A DNA stretch of 5,124 bases from Clostridia bacterium (GTDB taxonomy: Bacteria; Bacillota_A; Clostridia; Oscillospirales; CAG-272), in contig JAFVYX010000188.1 of NCBI GenBank assembly GCA_017500625.1, positions 1 to 5,124 on the forward strand, given 5' to 3'. The translations under genes and the position numbers were made by a program. Shown one piece after another: positions 1 through 5,124 of the stretch (position 1 is the first letter of the stretch; each line of letters opens with the position of its first letter). The notes under the pieces are model-generated. The model was not told where the DNA came from. It searched no databases and saw nothing but the letters and a program-made list of their open reading frames with translations.

Positions 1-5
1 ATGAG

Positions 6-67
6 GCCCTCTCCGTCGGCTACGCCGCCACCTCCCCCCGAGGGGGAGGCCTATGTTAGACGAACGG
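6..67 (-). repeat. Truncated inverted copy of intergenic repeat
   Basis: This stretch matches the reverse complement of the last 62 bases of the repeat copies at 1040-1174 and 1245-1376, with about five mismatches to the first of these. It starts with the same terminal sequence (GCCCTCTCCGTCGG) and stops matching after GACGAACGG, so the other half of the element is missing or replaced. It contains a perfect hairpin: CCTCCCCC at 31-38 pairs with GGGGGAGG at 42-49 around a 3-base loop. The same hairpin in the full copies has one mispair. It ends about 35 bases before the -35 box of the next gene. No coding sense is seen in 1-101. Confidence 0.8.
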
Positions 68-101
68 TCTACGAGACGCGTAGGGCAGCGGTGAGCGGTG
101 C

Positions 102-130
102 TTGCTTTTTTGGCCCTTGTGTGCTATAAT
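102..130 (+). promoter_or_regulatory. Promoter of the DUF1461 membrane protein gene
   Basis: A -35 box TTGCTT (102-107) and a perfect -10 box TATAAT (125-130) are separated by 17 bases. The -10 box is preceded by TGC, which gives an extended -10 element. Transcription should start near 136-138, leaving a leader of about 28 bases before the ATG at 165. This argues against translation starts at 102 (TTG, inside the -35 box), at 129 (inside the -10 box) or at 138. Confidence 0.7.
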
Positions 131-164
131 GGAGCATATGGATAAAAGGAAGGAAGCGTGGCGA

Positions 165-944
165 ATGAGGGTCCTTGACAGAGCGGTGATCCTATTTCTC
201 AATTTGTGCCTTTTTCTTGGGGGCATTTTAGCGCCGGCGCTGCTGATTGCGCGGACGCCCGCGTATTACCGTTACGAATTCCAAAAGAACGGCATCTATT
301 CCCGCATAGACGAGGACGGCACCGAATGGCGGCGGCGCGTCTATTACGTGGGGGGCGACTACCGCCAATCGGCGCTCTTTTCGGACGAGCAGTTAGATAC
401 GATCATCGATCACATCGTGACCTTTCTTTTTGAGGGGGGCGACAGCTTTGCTCTTACGATGGACGGGGTGCTGCTGAACGGCGAGATGACCGACGGCGTT
501 GCCGTGTTCGGTGAGGCGGCGGTGACGCACATGGCAGACGTGCGCGACCTGATGACGCTTGGGCGTGTGGCAACGGTGGTGGCGGCGATCTCGGCGCCCT
601 TGTGCCTTATCTACCTCCTTTGGCGGCGGCGCGAATGCGGCGGGGCGGCGCTCCGCTACACCGCGGTGTTTTACGGTGCGCTCTTGCTTGCGGCGGGGGC
701 GTTCTGCCTTTGGACGCTCCTCTCGGGCGGTGACTTTCTCTCGGCCTTCTGGCACAACGCGCACCACCTCTTTTTCCCCTTTCAGCCCGACAAGGTGGAG
801 GGCTCCTTCTTCAACGACACCCTCACGTACGTTCTGACGATCGACCTCTTTCTTGACGCCACGGCGATCGTGCTTTTGACGGTGGTGGCCCTCCTTGCGG
901 CGTGGCTGACGGTGGCCGTCCTTTTGCGGCGGCGCGCAAGGTGA
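165..944 (+). CDS. DUF1461/TIGR01906 integral membrane protein, Lit-like
   Basis: A 259-residue membrane protein with four predicted helices near residues 8-29, 132-154, 164-186 and 230-254. The Arg-rich C-terminus (RRRAR) and the arginines after helix 2 suggest both termini are cytoplasmic, with two outside loops (30-131 and 187-229). Each outside loop carries a motif I associate with DUF1461: GE-x4-HMADVRDL with His122 in the first, and AHHLFFPF with His200/His201 in the second. The family includes Lit, a lipoprotein intramolecular transacylase that moves an acyl chain from the diacylglyceryl-cysteine to the cysteine amino group. Lit is reported to use conserved extracellular histidines. 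The length is somewhat above the usual 210-230. The start at 165 is chosen because AGGAAG (151-156) sits just upstream and the promoter overlaps earlier starts. ATG 138 is the alternative. Family membership is fairly sure; Lit activity is inference. Confidence 0.8.
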   Translation: MRVLDRAVILFLNLCLFLGGILAPALLIARTPAYYRYEFQKNGIYSRIDEDGTEWRRRVYYVGGDYRQSALFSDEQLDTIIDHIVTFLFEGGDSFALTMDGVLLNGEMTDGVAVFGEAAVTHMADVRDLMTLGRVATVVAAISAPLCLIYLLWRRRECGGAALRYTAVFYGALLLAAGAFCLWTLLSGGDFLSAFWHNAHHLFFPFQPDKVEGSFFNDTLTYVLTIDLFLDATAIVLLTVVALLAAWLTVAVLLRRRAR

Positions 945-980
945 GCTTCCATAGTATCCATCGTATAAACCGCGATATCA

Positions 981-1009
981 CGCGCTGTCCGCAACGGACA
1001 GCGCGTTTT
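981..1009 (+). terminator. Intrinsic terminator after the DUF1461 gene
   Basis: CGCGCTGTCC (981-990) pairs perfectly with GGACAGCGCG (996-1005) around a 5-base loop, and TTTT (1006-1009) follows, then CCTTT. It lies 36 bases after the stop codon. No T-run appears on the opposite strand, so it looks one-directional. It makes the upstream gene a single-gene transcription unit. Confidence 0.85.
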
Positions 1010-1027
1010 CCTTTGCGGCGGCAAAGG
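1010..1027. repeat. Small perfect hairpin just after the terminator
   Basis: CCTTTGC (1010-1016) pairs with GCAAAGG (1021-1027) around the loop GGCG. It directly abuts the T-run of the terminator. It has no T-run of its own, so it is not a second intrinsic terminator. It might be a backup 3' end structure or part of a small palindromic repeat; its role is unknown. Confidence 0.5.
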
Positions 1028-1039
1028 GGGGAACGGCCA

Positions 1040-1174
1040 CCCTCTCAGTCGCGTTCCGCGCCAGCTCCCCCACGGGGGGAGCCCTTCGGAAAGCCGAGCT
1101 TCCCTTGTCTTTCCGTTCGTCTAACATCGGCCTCGCCCTTTGGGAGAGGTGGCGGCGTAGCCGACGGAGAGGGC
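1040..1174 (+). repeat. Full-length palindromic intergenic repeat, copy 1
   Basis: A 135-base element that starts CCCTCTCAGTCG and ends CCGACGGAGAGGGC. Its ends form imperfect terminal inverted repeats of about 30 bases. Inside are three hairpins: GCTCCCCC (1064-1071) with GGGGGAGC (1075-1082); CGGAAAG (1087-1093) with CTTTCCG (1109-1115); and CCTCGCCC with GGGAGAGG around TTT, one mispair. It differs from the copy at 1245-1376 by four substitutions and a 3-base indel. It encodes no transposase. It fits a non-autonomous MITE-like or REP-like element of the kind scattered through Clostridia genomes; whether it moves, or acts as RNA, is not shown. Confidence 0.85.
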
Positions 1175-1215
1175 GATGGGTGGCGGTGAGATGCACGCTG
1201 ACGCGTGATGATATA

Positions 1216-1235
1216 CACCGCGCTCTCGCGCGGTG
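1216..1235. repeat. Short perfect hairpin between the repeat copies
   Basis: CACCGCGC (1216-1223) pairs with GCGCGGTG (1228-1235) around the loop TCTC. GTGATGATATA lies just before it and ATGAAAG just after. No T-run follows, so it is not an intrinsic terminator. It may be a separate short palindromic repeat; no function can be assigned. Confidence 0.5.
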
Positions 1236-1244
1236 ATGAAAGTC

Positions 1245-1376
1245 CCCTCTCAGCCGCGTACCGCGCCAGCTCCCCCCGGGGAGCCCTTCGGAAAGCCGAG
1301 CTTCCCTTGTCTTTCCGTTCGTCTACTATCGGCCTCGCCCTTTGGGAGAGGTGGCGGCGTAGCCGACGGAGAGGGC
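1245..1376 (+). repeat. Full-length palindromic intergenic repeat, copy 2
   Basis: A 132-base second copy, in the same orientation as the one at 1040-1174 and 70 bases after it. The first hairpin is shortened by the 3-base deletion (GCTCCC with GGGAGC, 4-base loop). The other internal hairpins and terminal inverted repeats are unchanged. The high similarity points to a recent origin or to gene conversion between the copies. It ends 39 bases before the -35 box of the exporter operon, so any structural or insulating effect would act on that promoter's upstream side. Confidence 0.85.
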
Positions 1377-1415
1377 GAGGGCGCGGCGGAAAATGTAAAA
1401 TTTCTGAAAACCCCC

Positions 1416-1444
1416 TTGATTATTCCACCGTCTCCGTGTATAAT
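1416..1444 (+). promoter_or_regulatory. Promoter of the ABC exporter operon
   Basis: TTGATT (1416-1421) and a perfect TATAAT (1439-1444) are separated by 17 bases, in an AT-rich patch just after the second repeat copy. Transcription would start near 1450-1452 and leave a leader of about 68 bases. Weaker alternatives lie downstream: TATAAG/TATAAT boxes at 1482-1493 lack a good -35 at the right distance, and TTGTCC (1451-1456) with TATATA (1475-1480) has an 18-base spacer. Confidence 0.65.
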
Positions 1445-1461
1445 ATGTTCTTGTCCGTTTA

Positions 1462-1491
1462 TATTCTTATCTTCTATATAGTATAAGTATA
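1462..1491. promoter_or_regulatory. Imperfect inverted repeat in the exporter leader, possible operator
   Basis: TATTCTTAT (1462-1470) and ATAAGTATA (1483-1491) are complementary at 8 of 9 positions around a 12-base spacer that itself contains the palindrome CTATATAG (1474-1481). It lies just after the predicted transcription start and before the ribosome binding site (AAAGGAG, 1507-1513). That position would suit a repressor site. The region is AT-rich, so a chance match is quite possible. Confidence 0.3.
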
Positions 1492-1518
1492 ATTTCATTA
1501 TTATCGAAAGGAGCCGCT

Positions 1519-3261
1519 ATGCTGAAACGCCTTCTCGGTTGTGTGCGTGAATACAAGCGCCCCACCCTGGTTTCCCTCGTTTTCATTGTTCTGGAAGCGA
1601 TCGTGGAGACCGCCATTCCGTTCATCACGGCCGACCTTGTCAACCGCATCAAGGCGGGGGCTGACGTCGGCCACATTCTGACCACGGGAGCGCTTCTCAT
1701 TGCGCTGGCCGCCGTGTCGCTCACCTCGGGCGGTGTGGCGGGCGTGGCCTCGGCCCGCGCCTCGGCGGGCTTTGCCAAGAATCTGCGCACCGACATTTTC
1801 CGTAAGATCGGTACTTACGGCTTTGAGAACATCGACCGTTTTTCCTCCTCCTCGCTCGTCACCCGTATGACGACCGACGTGGCGAACGTCCAGATGTCCT
1901 ATATGGTCATTATCCGTACGGCGATCCGCGCGCCCCTGATGCTCCTTTTCTCGATCGTGATGGCGTACGTGATGGGCGGCATTCTCGCCATGACCTTTGT
2001 GGTGGTGGTGCCCGTCCTTGCCTTCGGCCTCATTATGATCGCGCGGTTTGCGATGCCCGCCTTCCGCCGTGTGTTCCGCAAGTACGACCGCCTCAACGAG
2101 TCGATCGAGGAGAACGTGCGCGGTATGCGCGTGGTGAAGGGCTTCTCGCGTGAGGAGTACGAGAAGGAGAAATTCACGGCCGCCGCCGAGAATATCCGCG
2201 CCGACTTTACAAAGGCCGAGCGCATCGTGGCGCTGAACGGGCCCCTCATGCAGGTCTGCCTCTACTTCAATATGATCTTCGTGATGCTGGTCGGCTCGCG
2301 CCTCGCCGTGGCGAGCGGCGGCACGACGGTGGACGTCGGACAGCTGTCGGCGATGCTCACCTACGGCATGCAGATCTTGATGTCGCTGATGATGCTCTCG
2401 ATGATCTACGTCATTCTCACGATGTCGGGCGAGTCGATCAAGCGCATCGGCGAGCTGCTGGATGAGACGCCCTCGCTCACCTCTCCCGAGAACGCGCTCA
2501 CCGAGGTGGCCAACGGCTCGGTCGAGCTTTCGGGCGTTTCCTTCAAGTATTCGAAGACCGCGCGCCGCGAGGCCCTCTCGGGCATCGAGCTTTCGATCGC
2601 CTCGGGCATGACGGTCGGTATTCTCGGCGGTACGGGCTCGGGTAAGACCACGCTCGTCCAGCTCATTCCCCGCCTTTACGACGTCACCGAGGGGTGCGTC
2701 CGCGTGGGCGGCGAGGACGTCCGCCGCTACGATCTTGACACTCTCCGCTCCTCGGTCGCGATGGTACTGCAGAAGAACCAGCTCTTCTCGGGCACGATCC
2801 GCGAGAATCTCCGCTGGGGCAACCCCGACGCCACCGACGAGGAGATGCGCGAGGCCTGCCGCCTTGCCGCCGCCGACGAGTTCATCTCGGCCTTTCCCGA
2901 TGGGTACGATACCCGCATCGAGCAGGGCGGCGCGAACGTCTCGGGCGGACAGAAGCAGCGCCTTTGCATTGCGCGCGCGCTCCTTCGCCGTCCGAAGATC
3001 CTTATTCTCGACGACTCGACCAGCGCCGTCGATATGCGGACCGATGCCGCCATTCGCGCAGGGCTCCGCACCTACGTTCCCGATACCACCAAGATCATCA
3101 TTGCTCAGCGCGTGGCCTCGGTCATGGAGGCCGACCTGATCCTTTTGATGGAGAACGGCACGATCGCCGCCCGCGGCACGCACGAGGAGCTTCTCGCCAC
3201 CTCGGAGCATTACCGCGAGCTTTACGAGCAGCAGATGGGAGGTGCCTCCGATGAAGAATAA
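1519..3261 (+). CDS. Heterodimeric ABC exporter, subunit with degenerate ATPase site
   Basis: A complete 580-residue half-transporter: six helices in the first 300 residues (near 15-36, 54-76, 127-150, 153-176, 243-264, 275-302), then an ATPase domain from about 333. Visible motifs are the A-loop Tyr344, Walker A GGTGSGKT (370-377, Lys376), Q-loop Gln418, signature VSGGQ (474-478), Walker B ILILD with Asp498, and D-loop SAVD. The catalytic Glu position is Asp499 and the switch His position is Gln530 (IIIAQR), so its own nucleotide site should hydrolyse poorly. This is the known pattern of the degenerate-site subunit in TM287/288- and BmrCD-type exporters. It should pair in the membrane with the product of the next gene. 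The start has a strong AAAGGAG 5 bases upstream. The substrate (drug, lipid or peptide) is unknown; no peptidase domain is present. Confidence 0.93.
   Translation: MLKRLLGCVREYKRPTLVSLVFIVLEAIVETAIPFITADLVNRIKAGADVGHILTTGALLIALAAVSLTSGGVAGVASARASAGFAKNLRTDIFRKIGTYGFENIDRFSSSSLVTRMTTDVANVQMSYMVIIRTAIRAPLMLLFSIVMAYVMGGILAMTFVVVVPVLAFGLIMIARFAMPAFRRVFRKYDRLNESIEENVRGMRVVKGFSREEYEKEKFTAAAENIRADFTKAERIVALNGPLMQVCLYFNMIFVMLVGSRLAVASGGTTVDVGQLSAMLTYGMQILMSLMMLSMIYVILTMSGESIKRIGELLDETPSLTSPENALTEVANGSVELSGVSFKYSKTARREALSGIELSIASGMTVGILGGTGSGKTTLVQLIPRLYDVTEGCVRVGGEDVRRYDLDTLRSSVAMVLQKNQLFSGTIRENLRWGNPDATDEEMREACRLAAADEFISAFPDGYDTRIEQGGANVSGGQKQRLCIARALLRRPKILILDDSTSAVDMRTDAAIRAGLRTYVPDTTKIIIAQRVASVMEADLILLMENGTIAARGTHEELLATSEHYRELYEQQMGGASDEE
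3237..3244 (+). promoter_or_regulatory. Ribosome binding site of the second ABC subunit
   Basis: GGGAGGTG lies inside the end of the first subunit gene, with the GGAGG core 8 bases before the ATG at 3251. It fixes the start of the second gene within the 11-base overlap and supports coupled translation of the two subunits. Confidence 0.75.
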
Positions 3262-5124
3262 GCCAAAGCTTCAGCGCGGCCTTGTGCGCCGCATTCTCGG
3301 CTTCCTCTTCCGCTCCTATCCCGTCCTTGTGCCCCTGACGCTCGTTTGCATCGTCTTTACGGCACTCGTCTCCTCGATCCCCGCGATCTTTATGCAGAAG
3401 GTCTTTGAGCTGATCGAGAAGTGGCAGGTTACCCTGGACGTGGAGGGGGCTTTCCGCGAGATCCTTCCCGTCGTTCTCACGCTCGGCTGCTTTTACCTTG
3501 TCGGCACCGTCACCATCACGCTCTACAACCAGCTGATGGCCTACATCACGCAGGGCTTCCTCCACAAGATGCGCTGCCGTATGTTTGACGGAATGCAGCA
3601 CCTGCCGATCCGCTATTTCGATACCCACAAGCACGGCGACGTGATGAGCCATTACACGAACGATATCGACGCGATGCGTGAGCTGGTCTCGCGCTCGCTC
3701 CCCGCGCTCGTGCAGTCGGTGACGATCATTTCGACCGTCCTCTTCCTGATGCTGTATTTCAGCGTCTATATGACGCTCGTCGTGCTTCTCGGCGTCCTTG
3801 CGATGCTCTTCGTCTCCAAAAAGGTGGGGGGCGGCTCGGCGCGCTTCTTTGTCCGTCAGCAAAAGGCCATGGGCGAGGCCGAGGGCTTCTTCCAGGAGAT
3901 GATGAGCGGCCAGAAGGTCATCAAGGTCTTCTGCCACGAGAGGGAGAGCGAGCGTGACTTTGAGGCGATCAACGAAAATCTCCGCGAGGCAGGCGCGAGG
4001 GCCCACGGCTACGCGAATATCCTCGGCCCGATCATCGGCAACATCGGCAACGTGCTTTACGTCGTCATTGCCACGGTCGGCGGCATCTTCCTCTCGACGG
4101 GGGTCACGAACCTCTCGATCTCGGGTATGGCCTTCGGCATCTCGATCGTCGTGCCCTTCCTCAATATGACCAAGCAGTTCACGGGCAACGTCAACCAGTT
4201 CTCCCAGCAGATCAGCTCGATCGTCATGGGCCTTGCGGGCGCCTCGCGCGTGTTCTCGCTCATTGACGAGGCCCCCGAGGCCGACGACGGCTACGTGACG
4301 CTCGTCAACGCCGCGGTCGGCGAGGACGGCACGGTCACCGAGAGCGCCGTCCGCACGGGCGCTTGGGCCTGGCGCCACCCGCACAGCGACGGCAGCGTGA
4401 CCTACACGCCCGTCCGCGGCGACGTTCGCCTTACCGACGTCGACTTCGGCTATACCGAGGAAAAGACCGTGCTTCACGGCATCTCGGTCTATGCCGAGCC
4501 GGGGCAGAAGGTCGCCTTTGTCGGCGCCACGGGCGCGGGCAAGACCACCATCACGAACCTCATCAACCGCTTCTACGATATCGCCGACGGCAAGATCCGC
4601 TACGACGGTATTAATATCAACAAGATCAAAAAGTCCGACCTGCGCCGCTCGCTCGGCATCGTGCTTCAGGACACCAACCTCTTTACGGGCACGGTCATGG
4701 ACAATATCCGCTACGGCAAGCTCGATGCGACCGACGAGGAGTGCATCGCCGCCGCGCGTCTGGCGGGCGCCGACGACTTCATCACCCGTCTGCCCGAGGG
4801 CTACGCCACGCCGCTCGACAATAACGGCGCCAACCTCTCGCAGGGGCAGCGCCAGCTCATCGCCATTGCCCGCGCCGCCGTGGCCGACCCGCCCGTGATG
4901 ATCATGGACGAGGCCACCTCGTCGATCGATACGCACACCGAGGCGATCGTCCAGCGCGGTATGGATAAGCTGATGGAGGGGCGCACCGTGTTCGTCATCG
5001 CGCACCGCCTCTCGACCGTCAAGAACTCCGACGTCATTATGGTGCTTTCGGAGGGCCGCATCATCGAGCGCGGCAACCACGAGGCGCTCCTTCGCGAGCG
5101 CGGCGTCTACTACCGCCTCTATAC
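3251..5124 (+). CDS. Heterodimeric ABC exporter, catalytic-site subunit (3' end cut)
   Basis: An open frame of 624 codons running off the window edge. It ends in GVYYRLY, which in this family is close to the C-terminus, so only a few residues are probably missing. About 300 residues of six-helix membrane domain precede an ATPase domain from about 390. Motifs: A-loop Tyr401, Walker A GATGAGKT (425-432, Lys431), Q-loop Gln473, signature LSQGQ (529-533, Gln replacing the first Gly), Walker B VMIMD with Asp553, catalytic Glu554 and switch His585 (IAHR). These fit the YfiC/TM288-like partner: its Glu and His complete the active site with the intact VSGGQ of the first subunit. Between the membrane domain and ATPase lies an insertion of about 33 residues compared with the partner, containing TGAWAWRHPH. 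It overlaps the previous gene by 11 bases. The substrate is unknown. Confidence 0.93.
   Translation, partial: MKNKPKLQRGLVRRILGFLFRSYPVLVPLTLVCIVFTALVSSIPAIFMQKVFELIEKWQVTLDVEGAFREILPVVLTLGCFYLVGTVTITLYNQLMAYITQGFLHKMRCRMFDGMQHLPIRYFDTHKHGDVMSHYTNDIDAMRELVSRSLPALVQSVTIISTVLFLMLYFSVYMTLVVLLGVLAMLFVSKKVGGGSARFFVRQQKAMGEAEGFFQEMMSGQKVIKVFCHERESERDFEAINENLREAGARAHGYANILGPIIGNIGNVLYVVIATVGGIFLSTGVTNLSISGMAFGISIVVPFLNMTKQFTGNVNQFSQQISSIVMGLAGASRVFSLIDEAPEADDGYVTLVNAAVGEDGTVTESAVRTGAWAWRHPHSDGSVTYTPVRGDVRLTDVDFGYTEEKTVLHGISVYAEPGQKVAFVGATGAGKTTITNLINRFYDIADGKIRYDGININKIKKSDLRRSLGIVLQDTNLFTGTVMDNIRYGKLDATDEECIAAARLAGADDFITRLPEGYATPLDNNGANLSQGQRQLIAIARAAVADPPVMIMDEATSSIDTHTEAIVQRGMDKLMEGRTVFVIAHRLSTVKNSDVIMVLSEGRIIERGNHEALLRERGVYYRLY

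Larger units (their letters stand above)
945..1518. other. 574-base intergenic region rich in hairpins and repeats
   Basis: No convincing gene lies here; short open frames inside the repeats have no ribosome binding site or family resemblance. In order it holds the terminator of the upstream gene, a 7-bp hairpin, a full repeat copy, a 70-base spacer with an 8-bp hairpin, a second full repeat copy, and then an AT-rich stretch from about 1389 with the promoter and leader of the ABC exporter operon. The switch from the GC-rich repeats to the AT-rich promoter segment is abrupt. Confidence 0.8.

Noticed and set aside
102..164. Upstream extension of the DUF1461 gene from a TTG at 102 (280 residues)
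   Set aside because: The TTG is the -35 box and the next ATG lies in the -10 box. The ATG at 165 has a Shine-Dalgarno sequence and begins just before the first helix.
1216..1235. Second intrinsic terminator
   Set aside because: The stem is strong but no T-run follows on either strand (ATGAAAG on the plus strand, TATATCATC on the minus strand).
1040..1376. CRISPR array
   Set aside because: Only two units of over 130 bases with one 70-base spacer, internal hairpins and terminal inverted repeats; this is not CRISPR geometry.
902..1498. Several open frames of 70-95 codons on both strands in the intergenic gap
   Set aside because: They run through the terminator and repeat copies, have no ribosome binding site of note and give Arg/Ser/Pro-rich products; similar ones recur only because the repeat recurs.
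1445..1518. Riboswitch in the exporter leader
   Set aside because: The leader is only about 70 bases, AT-rich, with no multi-stem fold, terminator or known aptamer motif that I can see.
1501..3210. 569-codon open frame on the minus strand opposite the first ABC gene
   Set aside because: It is in codon register with the real gene, so it needs only the absence of TTA, CTA and TCA codons, which this gene avoids through its codon bias. Its product is a low-complexity His/Arg/Asp/Gly-rich string with no domain.
3122..5080. 652-codon open frame on the minus strand opposite the second ABC gene
   Set aside because: Same cause: in-register mirror of a gene that avoids TTA, CTA and TCA. The translation is charged and compositionally odd, while the plus strand has a full set of ABC motifs.

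Overview
The window looks like a piece of a fairly GC-rich Clostridia-type (Bacillota) chromosome, probably a gut lineage. This is inferred from consensus sigma-A style promoters, strong Shine-Dalgarno sites, Firmicutes-type protein families, heavy use of TCG/TCC and CTC/CTT codons, and palindromic intergenic repeats. The sequence alone does not fix the genus.

Layout. Positions 1-101 hold a truncated, inverted copy of an intergenic repeat. A strong promoter (102-130) then drives a monocistronic gene (165-944) for a four-helix membrane protein of the DUF1461/TIGR01906 family, the family that contains the lipoprotein transacylase Lit. An intrinsic terminator (981-1009) closes this unit. The 574-base gap at 945-1518 holds the terminator, two small hairpins, two near-identical direct copies of the repeat (1040-1174 and 1245-1376), a promoter (1416-1444) and an AT-rich leader with an imperfect inverted repeat (1462-1491).

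From 1519 to the window end is a two-gene operon for a heterodimeric type IV ABC exporter. The first subunit (1519-3261) overlaps the second (3251-5124, cut by the window edge) by 11 bases. Their ATPase motifs are complementary. Subunit 1 has Asp in place of the catalytic Glu and Gln in place of the switch His, but an intact VSGGQ signature. Subunit 2 has intact Glu and His but an altered LSQGQ signature. This predicts one degenerate and one catalytic ATP site per dimer, as in TM287/288-type exporters. The substrate cannot be read from the sequence, and no regulator gene lies in the window.

I found no clear evidence of a wholly new system. The points most worth a second look are the Lit-family protein, the repeat family with a preserved hairpin, the linker insertion in the second ABC subunit, and the possible control element in the exporter leader.
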